Origin: Auanema rhodensis
Lineage: Eukaryota > Nematoda > Chromadorea > Rhabditida > Rhabditidae
DNA: 64,000 nt
Assembly (NCBI GenBank): GCA_964057225.1
Contig: OZ059895.1
Span: forward strand, 19,063,688 to 19,127,687
Direction of reading: 5' to 3'
Below, piece after piece: positions 29,292-40,791 of the stretch. The first letter of the stretch is position 1, and the number at the start of each line of letters is the position of its first letter. The translations under genes were made by a program, and so were the position numbers. The notes under the pieces are model-generated. The model searched no databases and was not told where the DNA came from. It saw only the letters and a list, made by a program, of their open reading frames with translations.

Positions 29292-30492
29292 ATGGTTTGT
29301 CATCTAAACTATTTCAGTTAGATAAAAATTTCATATAAACATAACTAATCGTTTTTTACAACCAATATAGTTCCATTACTAACTAATAAATATTATTAAA
29401 CTTATTAATAAGTTAAAAGGAACGAGCAAAAGAGATAGACATCTATGTATTCACATATACGGAAGTCTTCTTTTTTGTTTCTTGAGAGATATAACTCATG
29501 AGATTAGCCTTCGTTTCTGTAATTATTGCTAGATACTACTTGGTTGATCTGATAATATGCCCACTCTCTCTCATCAACAATCTATTAATCCTTTAACTAC
29601 TAGCAATTAAGATTTTTTTGGAGTTGTTAAATACGGAGAGCACTACTAAATAAAGGACAAGTAGTGTTATGTTTTTGAATTTTTATTTTTAGGCTGCTGC
29701 TAGATCAAAGTCAAAGGATACAAAATCTCCTGCTCGTGCTAAAAAGGCTGCGAAATCGCCAAAGCCACCCAAGTCGCCAAAGTCTGAAAAGAAGGTAACA
29801 CTGAATTTTTGAGAATGTTGTTATAATATATAATTTAGGTCGCTAAGCGCACTCCTTCTCGATCTCGCTCAACAAGCCGTGGTCGGACCGTAAAGAAACC
29901 AACTACTACTACTACTACTACTACACCAAAGAGTGCTCAAGCTCCCAAGCCTACCCGAAGCAGGTAATTTACTATTATTGTTAGTCTTTGCCATTGTATA
30001 CCTCACCTTCTAGGTCATCGTCACGTGCACGCATCGCTCCAACCCCACAGGTCAAGTCTGTGGCCCCAACTCCCGTGTCTGTTCGATCTCGGTCAAGCGA
30101 GCGGAGAAAGCCCCAAGCAACCTCAACTCCCATTAGAACACTGCGTTCGGATAGTCATTCTCCTTCTAAATCTCCTGCCAAATCTCCTGCCAAGGTACTA
30201 ATAATTTATTCATGTTTGTTTAATGTATCTATGTTTCTAGGTTAAGCTGACCAAATCTTCTGCTTGCCCTCTCTATCCTAATCTAGTTTGTGACGCTGGG
30301 AAAAAAGCTTGCACTTTCGTCAAGGACAACTCTAAAGATTTGTTCATTAGTTTCCTCATTGTCGGACTCCTCTCTGTTCTAACTCATTTAATCTTGTTCT
30401 ATGACCCAGCACATATTCGCGATCACCTCCAGAATATCCCAGCAAAGATTCAAACTTTTGCTAAGACAGTATATTCTTCAATAAGAAAATAG
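29292..30492 (+). CDS. Basic Ser/Pro/Lys-rich protein with C-terminal membrane anchor, unrecognised
   Basis: Five exons are inferred: 29292-29294 (ATG only), 29693-29794, 29839-29963, 30014-30194 and 30241-30492, giving about 220 residues with matching phases. The first exon rests on ATG|GTTTGT joining to TTTTTAG|GCT, giving MAAARSKSKD. The N-terminal 135 residues are highly basic, with KSPAR, KSPKPP, RSRSTSRGR and RSSSRAR motifs and an uninterrupted Thr run coded by (ACT)7. The last 85 residues hold one hydrophobic helix (FISFLIVGLLSVLTHLILFY, about residues 174-193) and a short polar tail. The layout resembles tail-anchored or inner-nuclear-membrane proteins with an S/R-rich nuclear domain. 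That is inference, and I recognise no family. An acceptor TTTCAG lies 61 nt before the ATG. Confidence 0.65.
29902..29922 (+). repeat. (ACT)7 trinucleotide repeat in coding sequence
   Basis: Seven in-frame ACT codons followed by ACA encode eight threonines within the basic domain of the preceding gene. The identical codons suggest recent slippage expansion. Confidence 0.9.
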
Positions 30493-31163
30493 AAAGTTTC
30501 TGGTCTTACATGACACATGTTTACAATTGTGGCTCGAAGCCAATTAAGTCTCTTTGTATTAATATTTATATTTTCAATCTAATAATGTAACTTTGAGCTC
30601 GTCTCGAAGTTTTTCAACACCTTGTAATGTTTAAAACTATTCTGACGTTTTGTACTTGTCCTGTGGACGCAAAGCTATCTTTTACCCTTTGTTGTTCTTT
30701 TTTTAAGTTTGTAGTTAGAGTTGTGTGTCTCATATACCCGTGACTTTGGTAGGATACCTACTGATATTAATGATCTTTCATATGACAACTCTAACACTCA
30801 CTTTGCAGAGCAGACTTCCAAATTGTAAAAAAATCTCAACCTCCTTATCAAGTTTATAATTGTATGAAAATGACAGCAATAAATCAGTAATAATCTTCGT
30901 TTATAAGAATAATTCTGGATACACACCATTTTAATCTTAAAAGTAGCAAAAATAAAGATCTTGACACAACAAAGCTTACTTATATAGGTTGAGAGAGCAT
31001 TTTCAAATAATCAAGATGGTAAACAATACTTAACGGTAAAAGTTCTCACGTGGAGGCGAGGTGTATTACGTGAAATGTCATTTTTCTCAATAGCATAGTG
31101 AGAATCGGTCAACTATTGCTAGGTTTATTATTCGCTATTGCCAAAATAAATTATATGAATATA
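30493..31163. other. Intergenic region
   Basis: AT-rich, no recognisable coding exon. Holds the 3' UTR of the basic membrane protein. Confidence 0.5.
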
Positions 31164-31592
31164 ATGGGTTTGGCGGAAATTGTTTCAAACAGCAGAGTAA
31201 TTGACGATAACTTAGGTGAGTTCAATTAATTTATATTTCTCATTAAAAAAATTTGGAAGCAATTGTTTTAAAAGATTCTATCAAGAACTAGATCTTTTCT
31301 GATTGAATTTTATGAGAAACGGTCAATTTTCAACAAAGACAAGGCCATTAGTAGAAGAAACCCTCAAGATATGTCATCAGGATGATGTCTATTCGATCCG
31401 AATGATATGTCGCCATTTCAATTGTAAGTCGTTTAATTTTGGTTAGAACAATTTCGCAAAACACAAGCTGACTTGGTATATGTATAAAATAAGACAGACG
31501 GGTCTTTGCCATATGACCATCATGGTGAGGAGGATGAAGAGGGCAATGTATATGTCGTTCAGCGGCGTAATGCCAAATATCGATTAGAATAA
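31164..31592 (+). CDS. Doubtful small gene, structure unresolved
   Basis: Fragments that look coding: an exon from ATG 31164 (MGLAEIVSNSRVIDDNL) ending TTAG|GTGAGT at 31215, and a terminal exon from about 31498 (GSLPYDHHGEEDEEGN, then VVQRRNAKYRLE) with stop TAA at 31590-31592. Between them, about 31280-31430, the sequence reads well in two frames. One frame (EFYEKRSIFNKDKAISRR and on) meets an in-frame TGA after MSSG. The other stays open to a good donor GTAAGT near 31423 and joins the last exon, but does not match the phase of the first. So either an intron is missed, or the locus is a pseudogene, or there is a sequence error. No family recognised. Confidence 0.3.
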
Positions 31593-32785
31593 GAGCCAGT
31601 CTCTACAATGTTCTCTCATTCATTCATCCACACGCCTTATCCTTACCTTAACACGTGTTTAATTCGAATAATTTATTCGATATCTTTTCGAACAAAAATA
31701 TAAATTTCTTTAAATCTATTAGATTTTATTCTGTTTTTTTTCTCTGAATTGTTCTCATTTAAACGTATATCCGTTGTATGTTGCGCAATTTTCGAAGTTT
31801 TATTTTAAATTTCTTTCATCTATATTCAATGCAACACGTGTTGTATACGGAATTGTAGACAAATCAATTTTTACTCCTCACTAATTTATTTAAATTCCAG
31901 ATCCGTATATATTCATATGTATTCTTTTTTTAATGTTCTCATTTGTTTATGTTTTTAACTTCGTTTCTGATAACTCTGAAAGCCATCTGGGCTATATGAT
32001 TAAAAGTTTCTGAGTGTCTCTCATAGCGAAACACAATGGAAGACATTTAATATTGACATTTATCGAAACTCATCTTTTCACATTTGCTCTTCTTTTCACC
32101 CATGGTTTTTTATTCAATTCGCCTTGAATATTTTCTTACTTTCATCATTATTGAAAGAGGTGGTACAGTGTCGGTTATTAGTGTTATAGTTTCCGCTTGA
32201 TATTTTGTTGTTTTAATTTTTTTATTTCTTACATATTTTTCTATACATTTCTATTATGCCAAGTTGCAAATGTTATTTTTTCTTTTACATTTTCTCATTA
32301 CAACTTTTTCATGTTACATGGAACATGTCAAATGTTTTGTGTTGAAACATTAGAACGGGCTTACATTCCCTCGTTTAAAATATCCCAACACTAAAATCAA
32401 AAGGAATATTTAACGGAAGAGGATTTGGGCAATAATGAATGACCTCCCTAGAGACATATCTTTAGAACCTTACAACTTACGAAACTTTTGTTAAGCAGAA
32501 TTGTCTATTGAAACATCTATATCTGTTCTTAACGACTTTTTGCGAAATAACGTTTTTTATTGAAGAGATTGTTAGAACTTTTATTTCCATTTGGCTTGAT
32601 TAAATTAAATTAGTTTATATTTTCTTTTTTCTTTTATTGTATTGAGATTTTTTTGTTGATTTTGCTTAATTATATTATGTCCTATTGATTTTCCCCTTAG
32701 GTATTTAAATATTTGTTAATTTCATACTTGGAATAGAGTTGAAAGTTTAAAAATTTAATCATCTTAGTTCTTAGGGAATTCCCCA
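31593..32785. other. Intergenic region upstream of the ZO-1-like gene
   Basis: AT-rich and T-rich with no recognised exon. Ends in an acceptor-like TTCTTAG 11 nt before the ZO-1-like ATG. Confidence 0.5.
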
Positions 32786-35700
32786 ATGGATGGCTCGCAG
32801 CCTCCATCTGAGCTGCTTGTTCCGCCTGTTTTCGATGACATCGATGAGGTTAGGTTTCAGTTTCTATTGCTTTTTAAAGCGAGTTGTATTGTTTGATACA
32901 AATTCATGAGTTTTCTTTGTTTTTTTTAATCACAGAAGTTTTAATTGTATATCTATAATGCTTTTAGATGTCTGCCGGTTGTGCTAGCTGGCAATTGTTA
33001 TCCGTGTCACTTCATAGGGTTAGTTCTTTTTCTTTTTTATTATTTTTTTCATTTTTTCTCTTCATGTTTATCTGTCCTTTTCATGTTTTTCACCTGTTCT
33101 TATGGGAGTTCGTGCTCTTTATCTAGCTTTAACATAGTATTCACTTTTTTTTTGTTTGTTTGTATACATAATATTTCATCTCAGATATTTTCACTTTTGC
33201 ACAAATTATACCAAAAAATGATTCTTAGTGTTTCTTGGTTTAGTGCTGTATCTTTTCTATTTAAAAGAGCTTTGGAAGTACTTGTTGATGCTTAGCGATG
33301 GACAGCCGCTTCTGGCACAGGGTCATCAACTCTTCCAACACTCGTTCACTTTACATTCTTAGAGGTTCCTAGGTCTCAAAAACCTCAACATATCTATCTA
33401 ATAGTTTTTTTTATATTTTATTTGCTTTTTTTACTAGGGTCTACATAACGGTTTTGTTTGTTGTTTTTCTTATAAATTTGTGCACTTTTCACTATTCAAG
33501 TTCTGAACCTCCTTTCTTGTCTTATAAGGATGGCTGAAGAAGTGTTTGAGTCGTATAACTAGCCGCTGATCAATGAAGAACCCATAGGGGAAAGAGGGAT
33601 AAATGGTCGTCAATAGGCCCAGAAATATAGCTAAGAAAGGAATAGTGGCTTCTGAGAGTAGAGATTAGCACATCTTCTTTATCTTCATCTTACACATAAT
33701 TCTACTTGTTGCTTTCGTAAAGTATTCTCACAATTATTTCTAGGCATCTTCTCTTGGATTTGGAATAGCTGTTAGTGGTGGTAGAGATAACCCTAATTTC
33801 ACTTCGGGAGATCCAGCTGTAGTTATTTCTGACGTTCTCTTAAACGGACCTGCCTTTGGACTATTACAGTAGGAAACTATAGTTATTAATTATATTATAG
33901 TGTTTCCTTATAGAGTTAATGATCGTATATTATCTGCAAACGGAGTCTCTTTCGAGAACATAGATTACGCTTCCGCAGTTGATATAATTAAAAAAGCTGA
34001 ACAAATTAATATGGTAAACTTCTTTCTTTGAAGTAATATATTTTTGTTTTATTTGTATAGATTGTTAAAAGAAAAATCCCGGTTCCTGTTATGGAGTTTG
34101 AACAGAGAACCTTGAAATTTACCCTTTCAAAATCAAGAAAGAAGGAAGATTTTGGCATAGTAGTTGGATGCAAATTCTATATTAAAGAGATTAGGAATCC
34201 TAAATTAGCTGATAAAGTTGATTTTCACAGTTAGCATTTTTGTTAAATATTATTTAAAGGATCCTGGATTGAGAGAAGGAGATTCAGTTCTCAGAATTAA
34301 TGGCCAAAGTTTAGAAGGAGCTACACTTGAAGAAGTGAATAAATGGCTAGAGAGGTACATCTTTATCATAATATGTATTTACTAAAAATATTCTCAGATC
34401 CAGGGAAAAACTTTGTCTTGTTATTCAACGAGATGTGAGACGTGCTGCATCCAGATGGCCAAGCCAAAATACTGTTTACGAACGGGTTGGCTCTGTTTCT
34501 GCCACACCAAGACATAGTCCTAGTCCAATGTTAGCGCATCAGACATACAATAATAAGTAATTATCAAAAAATGACACAATACATCGATTTTGAATTTTTA
34601 GCGGGTTGCGGTCGTCTCATGAATATATAAATTCACCCAGATGGAGAACCGACAGTTCGGTTAGCGAAGAGAGAAGAATTAGTAGCCCAGTAATAACTGC
34701 TAATGGTAAATTAAAATTTTTTTTCAAAAATTAAAGAATTTTTGTTAAGGTGTGCATGGATTGAATGGTGAATATGAATATTACAATCGACAGCAACCTC
34801 GTCCAGATTCAAATGGAGTTCGAACTGTTGTCTTCCGAAAGGTGCTTCTTTTTTGCCTCTTCTTTTATCTACATTGGCGTTATGTTTTTTTAGGTGGGTG
34901 GAAGTGTTGGAGTACGAGTTATTGGTGGAAACGAAGTTGGAATATTTGTGTCTGCTGTAGCTGCCGATTCTCCAGCTGCCGTTCATGGTGTTTGCTGCGG
35001 TGATCGTATTATCGAAGTAAGTTCTGATGAATCGAAAGGAAAAGAAGCAATTCTTTAGGTCAACGGGCGTTCAATGCGAGGTGTAACTAGGGAAGCAGCT
35101 GTACAGCTGCTATTAGCCTTAGAGGATAGGGTTACATTGCGCTTGGAACATGCGCGACAGGAGTTTGAACATGTTCGAAATAATCAACTAGGAGATAATT
35201 TTTATATAAGGTGCTTTTTTTTTCTTTTACTATTAGAAAGAAAATTTGCGATGAATAATGAGTAATTTCAAATCATTCATATCTTGACCCTAATGTTGTA
35301 ATCCAACAGCTGTCCTTTCTTCTTCAATATCTGAAGGCGAAAATAATTGATGTGTTTCAAAGTGACATTTTTCATTTTCAACCTTTAAGGGCTCACTTTG
35401 CTAAAGAGAAGAAAAATTCGCCTCTTGAGCTATCAGTCAATGAAGGGGATATTTTCCATATTACGGATACGTTATTTGGTGGAACTGTGGGATTGTGGCA
35501 AGCCGCTCGTGTATATTCATCGAATACTAATAAAGGAGAAGCAATAAAAGGAGTTATCCCGAATGAGGTACTTCAAGCTTACTTTGAAGTTTTTGATTTG
35601 TACCACCATTATTCCAGGCAACTGCTGAAACTATCTCAAGAGAGCAGAGACGCCAACAAGACAGCAAAGGGAAGGGAACATTATTAAGGCGGAAATTGGA

Positions 35701-38372
35701 GCAAAGAAGAACTAAAAGCCTTCCAAAAAATCTTCTATCTGATCCTGCGGAGCTTTCTGCTTCTGTACCTCTGCCTGCTTATGAGAGAGTAGCATTGAAT
35801 ACCCCAAGCTTTTACAGGTATGGTTTTTATGTGATTTATTTGATATTTTTTTTAATTGTTAGACCTGTTGTTTTGTTTGGACCTCTGGCCGATTTAGCTA
35901 GGCAACAACTTCTTTCTCAATTCTCGATGAGATTTGCCGAGCCTGAAGGGGATGGTGGAATTATTCGTCTGGCTGCAATTGACTCTGTTATTAGCGCAGG
36001 GAAGCATTGTATACTGGATATATCAGTAGATTCGGTACAATTAATACTTATTCTACAACATTACTTTGACTTTTAAGGTTGAAAGACTTCAATTGGCGCA
36101 ATACGCTCCAATTGTTGTTTTAATTGATGTTGACAACCGATCGCGAATACGTGAAATTAGAAAAAAGGTTAGAGATTCTTGATTATATTAATAATATTTT
36201 TTTGATTTTTCAGGCGAATGCTCCTCATATATCCTCAAAAAAATTAGCCGAACAAAGCAGTAGGATCAAAAAAGGCCATTCCCATCTTCTTTCTGGTGAG
36301 CAAATTTATTCTATCTATCAACATCATCGTTGCTTTAGCTACTGTCGATGCTAGTCATGAAGAAGGATGGTTTGACGCTCTGCGAGATCTAATAGCTCAT
36401 TTGCAACAAAGACGTCTGTGGATGCCTGAGTTCCCTCCTAATATTCCGCTGGAAGATGTACGTTGAATTTTTCCTTTTTTTTAATTTTAAATCTTCATAC
36501 AGGTTCTATTATTCCCACTATCTTGCAAAACTACTAATTACGATTCTGATATGGACTCGTTGAAAGGAGAATACACAGATTTTGGTCTCAAAAGGGAAGA
36601 TAGTATGTCTAAAATGAACAATTCCATGAACAGGTGAGCTGGGTTGTCAGATATTTATTAAATAATATCTAATTTTCAGATCCATGTATGATTGGGAAAG
36701 AAATCAACATATGGGACCACCCGATCATTCAAGTGAGCAAAAAACATGGACTACTTTACCTCGTAAAGTGACCGAGCAATTAACGACTAACAGTAACCCC
36801 TCTCATGCACATACTGCTTCTATACCTAATCAGTCTCGAATTGCTAATCGAGAACTAACAACTCCTATCAAAACTAATGTTTCCGGTGTGACAAACAATT
36901 CGTATATATTCGTATGTTTTATTCTTTCAGAGTCCAATAATCATTCACAACAACCCGGTTTTTATCACGTAAAGCAATTACTCAATGACGACTCTCTCTA
37001 TCATGATGCCAGATTAGCAAATGAAATAGCAAATGTGCGATTACGAGAAGAAGCACGTCTAAGAGAAGAAAGAATAAAAGAAGACCAACATAAAAAAATA
37101 GCTCATCATGAGCATGAATCATTACCACTACAACCTCCAAATTCTAATATGTATTCACCTAGAGAGGAGAGGTCCGAATCTGTTGGTGATCATGGACTGT
37201 ATGTACAGATGGGTAAGAAAACGTTCCCGAGAAAATAGCTTACATTATATCCAGGTGCTCATAATGCTCGACTAGCTTCTTCTCAGCCTAATGTCCCTGC
37301 AAGACTATCTCCTCGTTTTTCGCAACCAGTATTACAAAAGCCTGTAATTGCCCCTAAGCCAAACCTACATAGTGAAAGTGTCATAAAGTATGAAACTTAT
37401 TATATTTCTTTCACAATAAAACCATTTTAGAAATAGTTGGGATGCCCAGTTAACCGAATCATTGAATAGGCTTGAAAATGTTTCCAATCAGCAACCTTAT
37501 GTAAATTCTCCCATGAATGGGCTAACAGACCAACTCGCAAAAGAGTATGTTTTTCTTACTTTTTACACGACTTCAATTGAATTTTAGAAGTCATTCGCAT
37601 AGTCAAAACTCTTCACCTCTTCCAAAAAATAATTTCCGCGTTAATGGAACAAATTCTCCTCTTGTAACATTGGCAAAACCAGAAGATGCCTCAATTTCCG
37701 ATGATATTGAAAATATAGACTGTACTCATGACGAGGTAATAATTTTTTTTGTTTAAAAAATTAATTTTGAACTGAAACTATGATAATTATGTTTATCTTA
37801 ATTGCTTAAAGGAATTACAGTCTACATTACCGTTACGATTTTTTTCATAAGTTCCTAAATCGTCTTAATTCTAGGAACCAACGGTGGTTGAAGAAACCTC
37901 TGGTTTAATTGGACATGATGGTGGAACTCTATCCTGTCCTAATTCAAATGTAGAATTAAGGATTCCTCCTGGAGCTTTACCGGAAGGACAAAAACAAGAA
38001 ATCTATGTGAAGGTTGCACTTTTTCATTCATAAGTATATTATCATAATAATTGTTATCTAGGTATGCCGAGAAGGAGAATCTCCTCCTATAGATAAGACG
38101 AAAGGAGAAACTCTGCTATCCCCACTCGTAATGTGTGGTCCACAAGGATTAACTTTCCAAATTCCTTGCGAATTACGCTTACCTCATTGTGGTCCAGTGG
38201 ATCAGGATGAGCAGTGGTCTTTTTCACTAAAGGTATTCACATGTACCTTAAACTGATGCATAAAGTTACTTTCAAGGCTGGAGAAGGAGGAAAGTGGAAG
38301 CATATGGAATTAAATGGAGCTAACGCTATGGGGGATAAGAAATTTATAACTGTTCCTATAACTCATTTCTAA
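32786..38372 (+). CDS. zoo-1: ZO-1-type MAGUK (three PDZ, SH3, guanylate-kinase-like, ZU5)
   Basis: Membrane-associated scaffold of cell junctions, linking junction proteins to actin. The first exon 32786-32848 ([14 protein letters not shown]) is followed by an 895-nt intron. PDZ1 is encoded at about 33744-34013 ([20 protein letters not shown]). PDZ2 lies at about 34100-34420 ([16 protein letters not shown]) and PDZ3 at about 34800-35150 ([16 protein letters not shown]). Then come an SH3 domain at 35380-35580 ([22 protein letters not shown]), a GUK-like domain at 35870-36460 ([17 protein letters not shown]) without a kinase P-loop as expected for MAGUKs, a long S/Q/N-rich linker with an R/E-rich coiled segment near 37030, and a terminal ZU5 domain at 37910-38372 ending PITHF. 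This order is specific to ZO proteins. Length is roughly 1,050-1,100 residues; introns are mostly 40-60 nt. In nematodes the single homologue is named ZOO-1. No break seen. Confidence 0.93.
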
Positions 38373-38818
38373 TTTTACCGCGAGGTTTATTTACATAATC
38401 GGGTGGCTTTATCAAATTGTTTTATTTTAAATATATCTTTGGAAACTATAAAAAAATATTAACGTTTGTTCACTTTACGCCTTTACTAAAAATTGTTTTT
38501 GTTCATAATTGTTGGCACGTTTAATCTAATTTTACCTTATTTGAGGAACTTCTAGTCTTCTTTTCTTTATGTAATTACCAACGAGAATTTGGTTGAAAAA
38601 CTGCTCAAGCATTTATATTTGCAATTAATTGCCTCTTGTTAATTCGTGATACAAAATGGAAGTCTTATTTATATTATTTAGATCAGATGGACAGTGAGTC
38701 CAATATGCATTGCTTCATAATAAGATTTGAAATAAAATTTAAAGACTGATTAATTCATATTATTTCGAAAGTAAATGAAATTCTGAACTAAGAACATTAT
38801 TACTCTTACATACAGAAA
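38373..38818. other. Convergent 3' region of ZO-1-like and UPF0057 genes
   Basis: About 450 bp between the two stop codons, AT-rich. An AATAAA hexamer on the + strand lies near 38733. Confidence 0.5.
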
Positions 38819-39042
38819 TTATTTTCTCATCATACAGTACCAAAGAGCATGGATAACGGCTGGAATCCAGAAGAGTAATAGAAGAATTATATTAATGAAA
38901 ACGGGTGTTCCACAGTCTTTATCATGGAACCAAATAGCAGCAGGCTTAAATTGAAAAGTAAAAAAGTGCTCATATATGAATACCTTACTGGAAGTAAAAT
39001 AATGAGAATAATCTGAATGATCATGTCTTGGTCAGTAGCCAT
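38819..39042 (-). CDS. Pmp3/UPF0057 family small membrane protein
   Basis: A 59-residue protein of the Pmp3/UPF0057 (PF01679) family, two-helix membrane peptides linked to membrane potential and stress tolerance in plants and fungi and poorly understood in animals. Two exons, 39042-38989 and 38944-38819, with a 44-nt intron. The translation has MATDQDMIIQIILIILL, then PPAAIWFHDKDCG, then INIILLLLFWIPAVIHALWY. The LPPxAVW...GC and FxIPAxxHALW patterns are diagnostic. The ATG lies 3 nt after the acceptor GTATTTTTAG. It sits 208 bp downstream of the stop of the EB-module gene on the same strand, so it is probably the second gene of an operon. Confidence 0.9.
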
Positions 39043-39056
39043 TTTCTAAAAATACA
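39043..39056 (-). promoter_or_regulatory. Probable trans-splice acceptor of the UPF0057 gene
   Basis: On the minus strand, GTATTTTTAG followed by AAA and then the start codon. There is no upstream coding exon, so the acceptor is best explained by spliced-leader addition. Inferred from position and the same pattern at the other genes. Confidence 0.5.
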
Positions 39057-39250
39057 AATACGAGTTAACAAAATTCTTAAGCTTGAAGAAACATTTAAAA
39101 AGTTTAGTGGAGGATGCTGTAGATGAAAAAGCCAAGGAAAGCAATGAATGATATGAAAAATGATGTTTCAATGACTAAGAGCAAAGAAAGAATTTAACTT
39201 TATGACGAAGTTGAACACATAGAAATAAAGTTTGCATACCATGATGGAGA

Positions 39251-40791
39251 TTATTTAGCTGCTTTCAATAAATCAATACATTTATTTTCTACACAAGCGA
39301 AAGCATGACCGCAATCTCTTGGTGCAAATGTACAGAATCTACCGACAGCTCTGACACAATTCCCGCCTTCACAATTCTCGCCAAGTTGGCAAACTTTTTT
39401 CCCACAATCTTAAATCACACTTGAAAGTGAGGAGATTAGTTTTCACTCGCCATTTCGTCGGCACCGTCCATCAATACACTGATATGGACCCTTACATTCC
39501 GACTGACAAGGCAAACTCTCTATCAATCGGCACTGGCCGAGCCTACAGTCTTGGTCTGAGGGGCAACTATAAAAATAGCTATTTAAAATATAACGTCATT
39601 CCAACACCTTGTTTTGCATGGATCCATAACGCAAACGTTATTAATACACACAGTTCCTCCATGACAGCTATCTTCAGTGCAATCAGACCCAACCGCTTCA
39701 AGAATTGAGTACACCTTGAGGACAATTGCAAAATAAATATTACCATTGACGCATTGTCCTTCTACACAGTAACTTCCAGGATCACAAAACACCGATAAAC
39801 ATTCTGAAAAAAATTAACAAAATTGAAATAACTTATATTATTAAATAATATTGAACAATAACGTAAACATATGTAACATAGTCACTGTTAAATGAAAAAA
39901 AAAAGTGCTGCATTTCATTTATATTTCATGGCATTCGCATGATGTACTTGAAACAGAAAAAAATTAAATTTGAACTTTTTTTAGAATCTGGAAATAACTT
40001 ACGGTTATTGGCAAAACATTGTCCATGATGGCAAATTTCATAAGGTTGACAATTACATATTGGTTCAACTTTCCTAGCAAAGAAGAAAAGTGTAAAATGT
40101 CATAAAAAGTTATTCTAAGCTCACTTCAATTGGCATTTATTATTGATACAATCTAAGTTTGGCCCACATTCGGCGTGTCCAATACAAAAGTTATCTAGTA
40201 ACTTCACACATGAGCCATCTCTACAAAGTTCTCCATCCTCACAAAGAACATCTTTACATCCTAAGCAAATGTTTTTCTATAAGAAGTGAATTTGAAACAA
40301 TTACGATCCAAAGCACATTGACCATTCACACATTTTCCTTTTGTTCCACAATCTGAAACTATGCTTTGAGCCTGGCCATCGGCAACGAGTATATGCCTAG
40401 AAATATACTATTCTAGAAAATTTATTCAATGAAAAAGAAAACGACCCACCTGTTGCATTTTATAGCTGATTGAGGGTAGCATTTTCCCTCAGCACAAACG
40501 GTAGACAATGGGCAAACGATCTACAAATGCTTTCATTGACCGTAACCTTTACACATTTGCAGTCACCTCGGATGTACATGTAACACTAGGAGACGAATCT
40601 TTATCAACACATTGTGTATCTTTACATGTGTAACCTGTAGGACATTCAAATTCACCAAACACTGGAGGACATCTTTAATAATATTTCAATGAACAGTCGG
40701 AATGTTTAAATGGAACACTTCGAACTCACCTATCGGCAACAGTAGTAGAAATTAATAAACTTACAAATACTAGGGAAATTAGATAATGCAT
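39251..40791 (-). CDS. Secreted cysteine-rich protein with EB/EGF-like modules
   Basis: Minus-strand gene of about nine exons. Exon 1 (40791-40730, MHYLISLVFVSLLISTTVAD) is a clear signal peptide. The mature part is a chain of short cysteine modules: FECPTGYTCKDTQCVD, CPLSTVCAEGKCYPQ, DCGTKGKCVNGQCALD, CEDGELCRDGSCVK, CGPNLDCINNKCQ, CQPYEICHHGQCF, CDPGSYCVEGQCVNG, CHGGTVCINNVCV, CPSDQDCRLGQCR and a final one ending CVENKCIDLLKAAK. The pattern C-x5-C-x3-5-C resembles the nematode EB module (PF01683), whose role is unknown. No transmembrane helix is seen in this form. One intron, around 39413-39454, appears to use a GC donor. The exon near 39790-39620 has two readable frames (one gives CNCPQGVLNS), so that part of the model is uncertain. 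ATG lies about 20 nt after an acceptor GTGTTTCAG. Confidence 0.75.

Noticed and set aside
31370-31378. In-frame TGA after MSSG considered as a selenocysteine codon
   Set aside because: No SECIS-like hairpin recognised, no selenoprotein family matches, and nematodes are generally reported to have very few selenoproteins. A missed intron or pseudogene is more likely.
32945-33295. 116-codon open frame inside the first ZO-1-like intron
   Set aside because: Extremely T-rich translation (F, L, S), no domain. Taken as intron sequence.
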